A stretch of 64,000 bases of DNA from Bacillaceae bacterium OF18-1A (GTDB lineage: Bacteria > Bacillota > Bacilli > Bacillales > Bacillaceae_G), in contig JAQEWB010000005.1 in NCBI GenBank assembly GCA_027694045.1, forward strand, positions 62,001 to 126,000, in the 5' to 3' direction. The position numbers and the translations under genes are program-made. A model generated the notes under the pieces. That model searched no databases. It was not told where the DNA came from and worked only from the letters and a program-made list of their open reading frames with translations. This document shows positions 8,239 to 17,362 of the stretch, piece by piece (the stretch's first letter is position 1; each line of letters starts with the position of its first letter).

Positions 8239-8268
8239 TTGACAATAAGAATTAAGTTGAAATACACT
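8239..8268 (+). promoter_or_regulatory. Promoter of the siderophore permease-ATPase operon
   Basis: TTGACA (8239-8244), 18-bp spacer, TACACT (8263-8268). Confidence 0.65.
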
Positions 8269-8305
8269 TACAACGTATCATTATACATCGAAGGGGAAAC
8301 GCTGC

Positions 8306-9310
8306 ATGTTATTAAAAACAAATCAAGCAAAATGGATTGGATTATTTGTTGGAATCATTGCAGTCGTTATTTGTATTTGGGGAAGTATTATTTTCGGATA
8401 TACAAATACGAGTTGGAAATTAGCGCTGGATGCCTTTTTCCATTTTAACGGTTCCAATGAGCATATTATTATTCAAAATGTGCGTCTACCAAGGGCACTA
8501 ATTGCAGCTAGTGTTGGTGCTAGTTTAGCCATTGCAGGTTGTCTTATGCAAACTTTAACGAAGAATCCACTTGCTTCTCCAGATTTTATTGGATTAAATT
8601 CAGGTGCTTCGTTCTTTATAGTTGTAGCAATTGTCCTCTTTTCCGTGACATCGTTATCAGCTTTCACGTGGATTGCCTTTTTAGGGGCAGCAGTTGCAGC
8701 TGTACTTGTATTTGCTTCTAGTTCTTTAGGGAAAGAAGGGACGACGCCTCTTAAGTTAACATTAGCAGGAGTCGCAATTAGTGCGTTATTTTCATCATTA
8801 ACACAAGGATTACTTGTGTTAAATGAAAAGGCGCTTGAAGAAGTATTATTTTGGCTTGCCGGATCTGTGCAAGGAAGAAAGTTAGAAATTTTACAATCTG
8901 TATTCCCGTATTTATTAATAGGTTGGATCGCATCTCTCATGATGGCAGGTAAAGTAAATACATTAATGATGGGAGAAGACGTTGCAAAAGGACTTGGACA
9001 ACGAACAATTTTAATGAAATCATTCGTCCTACTTATTATTGTATTGCTGTCTGGTGGTTCAGTTGCGGTTGCTGGTCCAATTGGATTCATTGGCATTGTT
9101 ACTCCGCATTTTGCGAAAGCTCTTGTTGGAGTAGATCATAGATGGATAGTGCCGTATAGCGGATTGTTAGGTGCAATACTACTAATCCTAGCTGATATAG
9201 CAGCAAGATATGTTATTATGCCACAAGAAGTACCAGTAGGGGTTATGACAGCATTTATTGGAGCACCGTTCTTTATTTATATTGCGCGTAAGAGAGGGCT
9301 TAGCAAATGA
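8306..9310 (+). CDS. Siderophore ABC permease subunit 1 (FecCD/BtuC family)
   Basis: 334 residues, about nine to ten membrane helices. It carries the family blocks TKNPLASPDFIGLNSGA and SVAVAGPIGFIGIVTPHFAKALVG; the region after the latter docks with the ATPase. With the next gene it should form the membrane channel of an iron-siderophore importer. The ATG has AAGGGGA upstream. Its 3' end overlaps the next gene by 4 bp (ATGA), so the two are translationally coupled. It resembles the YfiZ/FecC-type partner. Confidence 0.93.
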   Translation: MLLKTNQAKWIGLFVGIIAVVICIWGSIIFGYTNTSWKLALDAFFHFNGSNEHIIIQNVRLPRALIAASVGASLAIAGCLMQTLTKNPLASPDFIGLNSGASFFIVVAIVLFSVTSLSAFTWIAFLGAAVAAVLVFASSSLGKEGTTPLKLTLAGVAISALFSSLTQGLLVLNEKALEEVLFWLAGSVQGRKLEILQSVFPYLLIGWIASLMMAGKVNTLMMGEDVAKGLGQRTILMKSFVLLIIVLLSGGSVAVAGPIGFIGIVTPHFAKALVGVDHRWIVPYSGLLGAILLILADIAARYVIMPQEVPVGVMTAFIGAPFFIYIARKRGLSK

Positions 9311-10365
9311 AGAAGTATATTCCGTTTCGTATAGGAAAAGGTGAGCTCTCGTTTTTAATGTATAAACGGGCTTGTCTCGTCTTATTCAGTTTACTAGTTG
9401 TTTTAATAGGATTATTTTTTGCGAGTGCCGGTATGGGAGATATGAAAATTGCTCCTTATGATGTATGGCAAGCGATTACCGGAAACGGCGATGCGATGTC
9501 CAATATGGTTGTAAATAAGTTTCGTATGCCGCGTATTTTAATTTCTATCCTCGTAGGAATTGCGCTTGCGGTAGCAGGCTGTATTTTACAAGGGCTCGTT
9601 CGAAATCCACTTGCATCTCCTGATATTATCGGAATTACAGGTGGTGCAAGTGTAGCAGTTGTACTTTTTTTAGCTATATTTAGTGATAAAAACAATGCGC
9701 TAACAGTAAGCATTCATTATATGCCGTTAGCAGCTTTTGCTGGAGCGACGATTGTAGCGCTTTTTGTATATTTATTTGCATGGAAAAATGATGGGCTATC
9801 ACCAATTAGTCTCGTTTTAATTGGTGTTGGATTTTGGGCATTAACGAAAGCGGCAACAACTTTATTTATGTTGTTAGCACCAATTTATCAAGCGAGCCAA
9901 GCGAATGTATGGATTACAGGTACTGTTTATGGATCTTCATGGCAAAACGTTATGGTGCTTGCTCCTTGGGTTCTTATTTTAACAGTAATCTCCTTTATCG
10001 CTGCGAGACATTTAAATGCGCAAGAGCTAGGGGATGATATAGCAGTAGGACTTGGTGTTCCTTTAACGAAGTCACGCGTATTCATGTTATTACTTAGTAC
10101 GGCTTTAATTGGAGGAGCAGTTGCCTTCGCCGGAGGAATTGGATTTGTCGGCTTAATGGCACCTCATATTTCACGAAGATTAGTTGGTTCTTTATACGGT
10201 GCTTTACTCCCAGTTGCAGCTATTGTCGGTGCAATTTTAGTACTTGCTGCAGATTTAATTGGGCGCACACTTTTCACGCCACTTGAAATTCCAGCAGGGG
10301 TATTTACATCAGCTATTGGTGCACCTTATTTTATTTATTTACTTTATAAAAGTCGGAATTCATAA
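9307..10365 (+). CDS. Siderophore ABC permease subunit 2 (FecCD/BtuC family)
   Basis: 352 residues, same fold as the preceding permease, slightly longer at the N-terminus. It shows VRNPLASPDIIGITGGASVAV and GGIGFVGLMAPHISRRLVG. The start codon overlaps the upstream stop and the ATPase follows 6 bp later, so this is one transcript. YfhA/FecD-type partner by position and sequence. Confidence 0.93.
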   Translation: MKKYIPFRIGKGELSFLMYKRACLVLFSLLVVLIGLFFASAGMGDMKIAPYDVWQAITGNGDAMSNMVVNKFRMPRILISILVGIALAVAGCILQGLVRNPLASPDIIGITGGASVAVVLFLAIFSDKNNALTVSIHYMPLAAFAGATIVALFVYLFAWKNDGLSPISLVLIGVGFWALTKAATTLFMLLAPIYQASQANVWITGTVYGSSWQNVMVLAPWVLILTVISFIAARHLNAQELGDDIAVGLGVPLTKSRVFMLLLSTALIGGAVAFAGGIGFVGLMAPHISRRLVGSLYGALLPVAAIVGAILVLAADLIGRTLFTPLEIPAGVFTSAIGAPYFIYLLYKSRNS

Positions 10366-10371
10366 AGGGAG

Positions 10372-11199
10372 ATGAATATGCAAAAAGCATTGGAGACGAA
10401 ACAATTAAAGTTATCTTATGGTGAAACAATTATTATTGATGAATTAAATTTAGAAATCCCAAAGGGGAAAATTACAATTTTTATTGGTTCTAACGGTTGT
10501 GGAAAATCCACTTTATTACGTTCATTAGCTAGATTATTAAAGCCCACATCAGGTGATATTTTATTAGACGATCAGGCCATTCAAAATATGCAAACGAAGC
10601 AAATTGCTCGTCAAATGGCAATTTTACCACAAGGGCCTCAAGCGCCAGAAGGTCTTACAGTATTGCAACTTGTAAAACAAGGGCGTTATCCATACCAAAC
10701 ATGGCTAAAACAGTGGTCAGAAAAAGATGAGGAAATGGTACAAAAGGCACTTGCTGCAACAGGTATGACAGAATTTGCTGAGCGTGATGTGCATGCTCTT
10801 TCAGGTGGACAACGTCAACGCGCTTGGATTGCAATGACGCTAGCACAAGATACAGATATTATTTTACTGGATGAGCCAACTACCTATTTAGATATGACTC
10901 ATCAAATTGAAGTGCTAGATTTATTATTCGAATTAAATGAAACAGAACAACGAACAATTGTTATGGTATTACATGACTTAAATTTAGCATGCCGCTATGC
11001 AGATAATATTGTAGCAATTCAAGATAAACAAATCTATGCACAAGGTAAGCCAGAAGAAGTAGTAGATGAGAAGCTAGTGCGCGATGTATTCCGAATGGAA
11101 TGTCAAATCAGTACGGATCCATTATTTGGAACACCACTTTGTATCCCGCACGGAAGAGGAAGACGTTTAGTTAAAGAGGTTGCTCAGGCAATGAGATAA
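10372..11199 (+). CDS. Siderophore ABC transporter ATP-binding protein (FecE/YusV type)
   Basis: 275 residues. Walker A GSNGCGKST (residues ~39-47), Q-loop around LPQGPQ, ABC signature LSGGQRQRAWIAMTLAQ, Walker B DIILLDEPT, and switch His in VLHDLN. It drives the two permeases encoded just upstream. The C-terminal tail, CIPHGRGRR, is typical of iron-siderophore ATPases. Last gene of the operon, followed by a strong hairpin. In B. subtilis one ATPase (YusV) serves several siderophore permeases, so it may not be exclusive to this system. Confidence 0.94.
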   Translation: MNMQKALETKQLKLSYGETIIIDELNLEIPKGKITIFIGSNGCGKSTLLRSLARLLKPTSGDILLDDQAIQNMQTKQIARQMAILPQGPQAPEGLTVLQLVKQGRYPYQTWLKQWSEKDEEMVQKALAATGMTEFAERDVHALSGGQRQRAWIAMTLAQDTDIILLDEPTTYLDMTHQIEVLDLLFELNETEQRTIVMVLHDLNLACRYADNIVAIQDKQIYAQGKPEEVVDEKLVRDVFRMECQISTDPLFGTPLCIPHGRGRRLVKEVAQAMR

Positions 11200-11201
11200 T
11201 G

Positions 11202-11237
11202 AAAAAGACGATGGGGGTTCATCGTCTTTTTATTTTT
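11202..11237. terminator. Bidirectional terminator after the siderophore operon
   Basis: AAAAAGACGAT / ATCGTCTTTTT stem, loop GGGGGTTC. Confidence 0.88.
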
Positions 11238-11961
11238 GGCAAGAAAATAAGAGGAAGAGGGGAATACGTAAACGACGTTCATATTCTTCTTCATTTTGAA
11301 AATGGATTTGATTTGGTGTAGCTTCTTTTAAATTTGTAATTGTAAATCCAGCTTGTTGTAATAGTGTAAAATATTCTTCCGTTGTACGATGATATTTAAT
11401 AACATCTTGATCAATCCAGGGTTCAACGCGTTTTCCTGTTTTAAAATAATCATCGACGAGCCAGTTCGTTCTTTTTCCGCTCGTTTGCAAGCTTTCAAAT
11501 GAAGAGGTAATAATAGGGTGTTGAACGCTAAAAGTAAAGGTTCCATTTGTTTTTAAAGTTTCGTACACATTTTGAAAAATGATAGGAAGATGTTCGATAT
11601 AATGTAAGGCGAGTCTAGATGTTACTAAATCAAAAGTAGTAGGAGGATATGTGTAGTCTTTGAGGTTTAAAAAATGAACGGCGCCATTTTTGTTTTCTAG
11701 TTGTTTTACAGCCTTTTCATACATAAGCTGTGAGCCTTCAATATCAGTGTATGAGCGGCAGCCATTTTCTAATAATTCTTCGCCAAACTTGGCGTCACCG
11801 CAGCCTAAATCGAGAATTTGTTTTCCTTTTACATCACCAATGAGTTGAAAAAAGGCTGGCTTTTCAAGTGATTCATTCGGGCTATTTTCTCGATATCTTC
11901 GTTTCATATATTGTTCAAAAAACGCTTCGTTATTATATACATCAGATTCTGTAAATGCCAT
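11230..11961 (-). CDS. Class I SAM-dependent methyltransferase
   Basis: 243 residues. Motif I ILDLGCGDAKFGEEL (~50-65) and a motif II-like acidic stretch (DIEGSQLMYEKA) mark a Rossmann-type methyltransferase of the UbiE/Methyltransf_11 type. FDLVTSRLALHYIEHL and PIITSSFES follow as in this group. The substrate is unknown. It stands alone, convergent with the siderophore operon. RBS GAAGGGAG before ATG. Confidence 0.85.
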   Translation of the reverse strand: MAFTESDVYNNEAFFEQYMKRRYRENSPNESLEKPAFFQLIGDVKGKQILDLGCGDAKFGEELLENGCRSYTDIEGSQLMYEKAVKQLENKNGAVHFLNLKDYTYPPTTFDLVTSRLALHYIEHLPIIFQNVYETLKTNGTFTFSVQHPIITSSFESLQTSGKRTNWLVDDYFKTGKRVEPWIDQDVIKYHRTTEEYFTLLQQAGFTITNLKEATPNQIHFQNEEEYERRLRIPLFLLFSCQK

Positions 11962-12017
11962 GTTTGAATCTCCCTTCCAAATATTTTTTTATTCTATCAA
12001 ATATGAAAAGTAAATAA

Positions 12018-12046
12018 TAGATTTCTTGTACTGAATCATATATAAT
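12018..12046 (+). promoter_or_regulatory. Tentative promoter of the kbl-tdh operon
   Basis: A perfect TATAAT at 12041-12046, but the -35 is poor (TAGATT at 17 bp). The cre-like site lies just downstream. Confidence 0.35.
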
Positions 12047-12052
12047 CTAAAG

Positions 12053-12068
12053 TTGTAAGCGGTTACTT
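12053..12068. promoter_or_regulatory. cre site upstream of kbl (CcpA)
   Basis: TTGTAAGCGGTTACTT fits the extended consensus WTGNAANCGNWNNCWW at every position. It falls at or just after the predicted transcription start, so glucose repression of threonine breakdown is likely. Confidence 0.6.
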
Positions 12069-12175
12069 TAAACTATTTTTCTATAATAAATTCTGAAAAC
12101 GTGTTAAGCTAGTAGAGGGATTATTAGAACTATTGAGACAATAATCCGCTTACATGAACGATGGGAGGCTTCACG

Positions 12176-13366
12176 ATGTCTAGTAAAACACTTGCGAAAT
12201 TTTTAGAAGAAAATTTAGAGGATTTAAAATCAAAGGGGCTTTATAACGTAATTGATCCGCTTGAAAGTTCAAATGGACCGATCATTACAATTGGCGGGAA
12301 AGAATATATTAACTTATCTTCAAACAACTATCTTGGATTAGCAACAGATAGCCGTTTGCAAGAAGCAGCAATTGGTGCCATTCATAAGTACGGTGTTGGA
12401 GCAGGAGCTGTTCGTACAATTAACGGTACTTTAGATTTGCATATTAAATTAGAAGAAACAATTGCAAAGTTTAAACATACAGAAGCAGCAATTGCTTATC
12501 AATCAGGATTTAACTGTAATATGGCAGCGATTTCAGCTGTTATGGATAAAAATGATGCCATTCTTTCAGATGAATTAAATCATGCATCTATTATTGATGG
12601 TAGTCGTCTATCAAAAGCAAAAATTATTGTTTATAAACATTCAGATATGGAAGATTTACGCCAAAAAGCAATCGCGGCGAAAGAATCAGGTCTTTACAAC
12701 AAATTAATGGTAATTACAGACGGTGTCTTCTCAATGGATGGAGATGTGGCAAAACTACCAGAAATTGTTGAGATTGCAGAAGAATTAGATTTAATGACAT
12801 ATGTAGACGATGCACATGGTTCAGGTGTACTTGGAAAAGGCGCAGGAACTGTAAAACATTTCGGTCTTTCTGATAAAGTTGATTTCCAAATTGGTACATT
12901 ATCAAAAGCAATTGGGGTAATTGGTGGATATGTAGCAGGGAAGCAAAACTTAATTGATTGGTTAAAAGTTCGTTCACGTCCATTCTTATTCTCTACAGCG
13001 TTAACACCAGCAGATGCAGCGGCTTGTATGAGATCAATTGAAATCTTAATGGAAAGCACAGAGTTGCACGATCGTTTATGGGAAAACGGTCGCTATTTAA
13101 AACAAGGGTTAAAAGAACTTGGATTTAATATTGGAGAAAGTGAAACGCCAATTACGCCTTGTATTATTGGTGACGAAGTGTTAACACAAGAATTTAGTAA
13201 ACGTCTAAATGAAGAAGGCGTATATGCAAAATCTATCGTGTTCCCAACTGTAGCTAAAGGAACAGGACGCGTTCGTAATATGCCTACAGCAGCTCATACG
13301 AAAGAAATGTTAGATGAAGCAATTCGTAAGTATGAAAAAGTAGGGAAAGAAATGGGTATCATTTAA
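12176..13366 (+). CDS. kbl: Glycine C-acetyltransferase (2-amino-3-ketobutyrate CoA ligase)
   Basis: 396 residues, a PLP enzyme of the alpha-oxoamine synthase family. It cleaves 2-amino-3-ketobutyrate with CoA to glycine and acetyl-CoA. The PLP-binding lysine lies in [13 protein letters not shown], and other family blocks are [12 protein letters not shown] and SNNYLGLA. A five-codon-longer frame exists, but GGGAGG is 7 bases before the ATG at 12176, which I take as the start. It is followed 44 bp later by an SDR-type threonine dehydrogenase, so the pair makes the complete two-step threonine to glycine pathway. BioF and SPT are relatives, but the neighbour supports Kbl. Confidence 0.93.
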   Translation: MSSKTLAKFLEENLEDLKSKGLYNVIDPLESSNGPIITIGGKEYINLSSNNYLGLATDSRLQEAAIGAIHKYGVGAGAVRTINGTLDLHIKLEETIAKFKHTEAAIAYQSGFNCNMAAISAVMDKNDAILSDELNHASIIDGSRLSKAKIIVYKHSDMEDLRQKAIAAKESGLYNKLMVITDGVFSMDGDVAKLPEIVEIAEELDLMTYVDDAHGSGVLGKGAGTVKHFGLSDKVDFQIGTLSKAIGVIGGYVAGKQNLIDWLKVRSRPFLFSTALTPADAAACMRSIEILMESTELHDRLWENGRYLKQGLKELGFNIGESETPITPCIIGDEVLTQEFSKRLNEEGVYAKSIVFPTVAKGTGRVRNMPTAAHTKEMLDEAIRKYEKVGKEMGII

Positions 13367-13410
13367 GTAAGGACATCTTTTGAATAGCTTGCAAATGAGG
13401 AGTGGGGAAA

Positions 13411-14376
13411 ATGAAAAAAATTCTAGTAACTGGTTCTTTAGGGCAAATTGGTTCTGAATTAGTAATGAAACTTCGAGATGTATACGGCGCATCAAATGTT
13501 ATTGCAACAGATATTCGTGAAACAGATAGTGAAGTAGTAAAGTCTGGTCCATTTGAAACGTTAGATGTAACAGATGGACAAAAGTTACATGACATTGCAA
13601 AGCGTAATGAAGTAGATACAATTATTCATTTAGCGGCGTTACTTTCAGCGACAGCAGAAAAAAATCCGTTATTTGCATGGAATTTAAATATGGGTGGACT
13701 TGTAAATGCTCTAGAGGCAGCGCGTGAATTAAACTGTAAGTTCTTTACACCAAGTTCTATCGGTGCATTCGGTCCATCGACGCCAAAAGATAATACACCA
13801 CAAGATACAATTCAACGTCCTACTACGATGTATGGGGTAAACAAAGTAGCAGGAGAGTTACTATGTGATTATTACCATCAAAAATTTGGTGTTGATACGC
13901 GCGGTGTGCGTTTCCCGGGTTTAATTTCTTATGTAGCTCCTCCTGGAGGCGGAACGACTGATTATGCGGTTGAAATTTATTATGAGGCGATTAAAAAAGG
14001 TGCATACACCTCATACATTGCTGAAGGAACATACATGGATATGATGTATATGCCTGATGCTTTACAAGCGATCATCTCATTAATGGAAGCTGATCCGACT
14101 AAACTAGTGCATAGAAACGCATTTAACATTACGGCAATGAGCTTCGAGCCAGAACAAATTGCAGCATCGATCCGTAAACACATTCCGAACTTTACAATGG
14201 ATTATGCAGTAGACCCAGCTCGTCAAACAATCGCTGATAGCTGGCCAAACTCTATTGATGCAACAGCAGCAATGAAAGAGTGGGGATTTAAAGCAGAATA
14301 TGATTTAGACAAAATGACAACTGATATGTTGGCTAAGTTAAAAAAAAAGCTCGCAACTGAGTTAGTGATGAATTAA
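13411..14376 (+). CDS. tdh: L-threonine 3-dehydrogenase, SDR type (NAD-dependent)
   Basis: 321 residues, extended short-chain dehydrogenase fold. Nucleotide motif [12 protein letters not shown] at the N-terminus, catalytic YGVNK (Tyr-x3-Lys). The segment [16 protein letters not shown] is characteristic of the SDR-type threonine dehydrogenases, unrelated to the zinc MDR-type Tdh of E. coli. It oxidises threonine to 2-amino-3-ketobutyrate for Kbl, encoded upstream. Start at ATG 13411, with GAGGAG 8 bases before it, rather than the GTG 9 bp earlier. It is often annotated only as 'NAD-dependent epimerase'. Confidence 0.88.
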   Translation: MKKILVTGSLGQIGSELVMKLRDVYGASNVIATDIRETDSEVVKSGPFETLDVTDGQKLHDIAKRNEVDTIIHLAALLSATAEKNPLFAWNLNMGGLVNALEAARELNCKFFTPSSIGAFGPSTPKDNTPQDTIQRPTTMYGVNKVAGELLCDYYHQKFGVDTRGVRFPGLISYVAPPGGGTTDYAVEIYYEAIKKGAYTSYIAEGTYMDMMYMPDALQAIISLMEADPTKLVHRNAFNITAMSFEPEQIAASIRKHIPNFTMDYAVDPARQTIADSWPNSIDATAAMKEWGFKAEYDLDKMTTDMLAKLKKKLATELVMN

Positions 14377-14379
14377 TAG

Positions 14380-14413
14380 GAAGAGTCGATTCTTTGGAAT
14401 CGACTCTTTTATT
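14380..14413 (+). terminator. Terminator of kbl-tdh
   Basis: AAGAGTCGATTC / GAATCGACTCTTTT, loop TTTG. Confidence 0.9.
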
Positions 14414-14487
14414 TGTATTTTAGTAATATGCAAATAATTGAAAAAGTGATAGAATAAGTTAATTTGTGTGTAAAGGGGAGACAGGGA

Positions 14488-15030
14488 ATGGAGAAATGGG
14501 AGTTAGCAAAGGAAATTTACAATACGTCACGTTTAACGGGAACATTTAAGCTTCGATCAGGACAAGTATCAAATCAATACTTTGATAAGTACTTATTTGA
14601 ATCTAATCCAGTACTGCTAGTAGAAATTGCTAAACAATTGAAAGAGCTCATTCCTCCTCAGACAGAAGTGCTCGCAGGTTTAGAGATGGGAGGAATTCCA
14701 GTAGCAACAACATTATCTTTACAAACAGGTATACCAGTTGTATTTGTAAGAAAAGAAGCGAAGAAGTACGGTACATGCAAGTTAGCAGAAGGCGTTGATA
14801 TTACTGGGAAAAATGTTTGTATTGTTGAAGATGTTATTACGACAGGTGGTCAAATATTATTAAGCACGAAAGATTTAAGAGGACTAGATGCGAAGGTGCA
14901 TCATGTTCTAGGCGTAATTGAACGAACAAAAGAGGGGAGAGAAAACTTATTAGAAGATGGCTTACAACTGTATTCTTTATTTACAATGGATGAGTTAATT
15001 GAAGGAGAAGAGCAACATGCAAAGAGTTGA
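14488..15030 (+). CDS. Orotate phosphoribosyltransferase-like protein (PyrE family)
   Basis: 180 residues, type I phosphoribosyltransferase. The PRPP-binding loop VCIVEDVITTGGQ (~112-124) is intact, and the flexible-loop sequence VRKEAKKYGTCK resembles OPRTase. It lies outside the pyr operon, so it may be a second OPRTase or a salvage enzyme with another base. Start at 14488, with AAGGGGAG 7 bases upstream. The next gene begins 14 bp before this one ends, which suggests translational coupling with the Nudix hydrolase. Confidence 0.85.
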   Translation: MEKWELAKEIYNTSRLTGTFKLRSGQVSNQYFDKYLFESNPVLLVEIAKQLKELIPPQTEVLAGLEMGGIPVATTLSLQTGIPVVFVRKEAKKYGTCKLAEGVDITGKNVCIVEDVITTGGQILLSTKDLRGLDAKVHHVLGVIERTKEGRENLLEDGLQLYSLFTMDELIEGEEQHAKS

Positions 15031-15439
15031 TGTCGTATATGCACTAATACATGACGAAGAAACAGATAAAATATTAATGGTACATAATGTAGAGCAAAAC
15101 GTTTGGTCATTGCCAGGTGGGGCTGTTGAAAAGGGTGAAACGTTAGAGGAAGCTCTAGTAAGGGAAGTAAAAGAAGAGACAGGTTTAACTGCTGTGGCAG
15201 GTGGACTTGTTGCGATCAATGAAAAATTCTTTGAAGAGTCAGGGAATCATGCGTTATTGTTTACATTCCGAGCGAGTGTAGTAAAAGGTGAACTTGTTGC
15301 AGCAGATGAAGGAGAAATTTCTACAATAGAGTGGGTGGATCGAACAATTGCAAATGAACGATTCCCATTCTATGATGGAGGATTCGATTCATTATTAGAA
15401 GTAGTCATTCCATATAAGTTTCAGCCAGAAACAAAGTGA
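15017..15439 (+). CDS. Nudix hydrolase
   Basis: 140 residues. The Nudix box GGAVEKGETLEEALVREVKEETGL fits GX5EX7REUXEEXGU exactly. Expected activity is Mg2+-dependent hydrolysis of a nucleoside diphosphate-X compound; substrate unknown. I choose ATG 15017 (GAAGGAGAA upstream) over a TTG 18 bp earlier. It overlaps the PyrE-like gene, so both are probably one unit in nucleotide metabolism or clean-up. Confidence 0.88.
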   Translation: MQRVDVVYALIHDEETDKILMVHNVEQNVWSLPGGAVEKGETLEEALVREVKEETGLTAVAGGLVAINEKFFEESGNHALLFTFRASVVKGELVAADEGEISTIEWVDRTIANERFPFYDGGFDSLLEVVIPYKFQPETK

Positions 15440-15445
15440 TTGAAA

Positions 15446-15480
15446 GAAAAAAACAGGAGCGCAGCGCTCCTGTTTTTTCT
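15446..15480. terminator. Bidirectional terminator after the Nudix gene
   Basis: AAACAGGAGCGC / GCGCTCCTGTTTTTT, near-perfect stem shared by converging genes. Confidence 0.92.
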
Positions 15481-17359
15481 ATTCAATCGTCTTCAGTAAT
15501 AACTTTTTCAATAGTGGTTTAATCTTCAATCGTAAATCTTCAGCGTGATTAGCCACTAAGAAGTGATGGTTATAAATGTTTTTCATCAATTGATAAGTTG
15601 CTTCTTTCGCTTCGCCTTCTTCGATGAAGATACCGATTACTTCCATACCACTTTTACGCGCGAGTTTAACTGCTTCGTGTGTATCTAGAATTCCATCTTG
15701 TTGGTAGTCTAAAGCAGAAGGTTCACCATCTGTGAAAACTAGTAGGAATTTATGTTTTTCAGGTCTTTTCGCAAGCTTTTCAGAAACGATACGAATAATA
15801 TATCCGTCGCGATTATCTTCTTCTTCACGAAGTTGCATAATTTCTGGACCAACGTTTGGTAACGTTGAGTTTTTGTAATTTACAACTTCGTGGATAACGT
15901 TCGGTTTATCTTCAGGTTTAGCACTAGAAGCATCTTCCCAAAAGCCGCTAATAGCGTGCGGGATTTTTAAAGATTTTAAAGCTTCATGGAATAGAACAAC
16001 ACTCTTCTTCGTTTCTTCCATTTTGTTATACATAGAACCAGAGCAGTCCACTAGTAGTTGGAATGCAACGTCAAGCTCTTGTGATTCTTGCCCCTTTTTA
16101 TAAAACATGCGAGGCTGCTTTTCAGTATAAATACGAAGGAATTTCTTACGAAGTCTTCCATAATATTTATCGCTATTTGCATTCGTTTTGTTTTCAATCG
16201 TTTTTTCGATAATTTTCTTTAATTCTTTTACATCTTTATTAACGACTGATTTGATAGCTTGATAATCTTTTTTCTCATCAGGGTTTGGTTTGCGTGCTTC
16301 TTTGAATGTATGAGAAGCTCCAACATTATACTTGCCGTATACACCATCGTTCTGGCTAGAAGCGTGAGAAGCTCTTGCTTCTTCTGTATCGGCACCATCA
16401 AAGTTAGATTGTGTACTTTTTTGAGAAGTACCTTGTACAGAACCAAGTGCTTGATCACCGTCTTCTGATTCGCGAGCAGTATCACCCATCATATTTGTTT
16501 TTGTTCCACTTTCTAATTCGAAGCGTAAAAAGTTTTCGTTTTCGTTGTTTTTATTTTCACGGTGCCATGTCGAGAAGCTTTCATTGATTTTATTTTTATT
16601 CTCATCATCAACGATTTGCGTATCATCATTCGCTAATTTTTCGGTACGGCAGTTTTTCTCATCTGCAAGAACAGATAAGTAGAGCGGAGCATGTCCGAAA
16701 TAGTTGTTAAGCATATCACTTTCAAGAAGCTCTTCCAAGCGATAGCGAATTTTTTCAACGATATACATAATATCTTCCGTATTATGAGCCTGGAATGTTT
16801 CATGCAGAATAGCTTCAATTTGCTCGAAATATTCATTATTAAACATTTCATATTTATCGCTCGTTAATGAAAGGTAGCAAAGACAAAATAGACGATCACC
16901 ATGATAGTTACGAACACGGTTTATTTCATTTTGTGAACCGAAGTAATTGCGGTACATCTCTTTTCGGCGTTTAAAAATATGCTTTGTGCCAGGGCGTAAG
17001 TTTTTTACGATTTCCTCAACACGTAAATCTTCTAATAGAACAAATAATTGTGTTAAAAACTTTTTTAAGGGCGATTCTTGTAATTCAATCGCATATGAAC
17101 GAATTAAAGTCATGTCCGAGTAATGTTTATTACCAAGTGCTTTTAAGAACACTTCGCTTTTTAATCCGATTACTGTATCTTCTTCTTTTCGATCATCCCA
17201 AAAGTGACTAATGACAACCTTTTTTTCAATTTCGTCGTAGTATGCTTTATAGCCATATTCAAGGTAGGCATCGTCTTCTTTTAGAAGGGCATACATTAAG
17301 TTCTCCATTTGTAGAAACAGCGACGCATCAATTTTCTTGTCACTAAAAATTTGTCTCAT
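15479..17359 (-). CDS. VWA-domain protein (CobT/NorD-like), partner of a MoxR ATPase
   Basis: 626 residues, soluble. The C-terminal third is a von Willebrand A domain with MIDAS motif LLVDCSGSMYNKM (DxSxS) and a later TDGEPS. The middle (~260-375) is hydrophilic and low-complexity, rich in Asn, Ser, Glu and Asp. The N-terminal part looks helical. The gene follows the AAA+ ATPase by 3 bp, as in MoxR-VWA chaperone pairs such as NorQ/NorD and CobS/CobT. Those pairs insert metals or remodel protein complexes. Nothing nearby needs cobalt chelation or NO reduction, so the client is unknown. GAGGGATAATTC precedes the ATG. Confidence 0.85.
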   Translation of the reverse strand: MRQIFSDKKIDASLFLQMENLMYALLKEDDAYLEYGYKAYYDEIEKKVVISHFWDDRKEEDTVIGLKSEVFLKALGNKHYSDMTLIRSYAIELQESPLKKFLTQLFVLLEDLRVEEIVKNLRPGTKHIFKRRKEMYRNYFGSQNEINRVRNYHGDRLFCLCYLSLTSDKYEMFNNEYFEQIEAILHETFQAHNTEDIMYIVEKIRYRLEELLESDMLNNYFGHAPLYLSVLADEKNCRTEKLANDDTQIVDDENKNKINESFSTWHRENKNNENENFLRFELESGTKTNMMGDTARESEDGDQALGSVQGTSQKSTQSNFDGADTEEARASHASSQNDGVYGKYNVGASHTFKEARKPNPDEKKDYQAIKSVVNKDVKELKKIIEKTIENKTNANSDKYYGRLRKKFLRIYTEKQPRMFYKKGQESQELDVAFQLLVDCSGSMYNKMEETKKSVVLFHEALKSLKIPHAISGFWEDASSAKPEDKPNVIHEVVNYKNSTLPNVGPEIMQLREEEDNRDGYIIRIVSEKLAKRPEKHKFLLVFTDGEPSALDYQQDGILDTHEAVKLARKSGMEVIGIFIEEGEAKEATYQLMKNIYNHHFLVANHAEDLRLKIKPLLKKLLLKTIE

Positions 17360-17362
17360 GAA

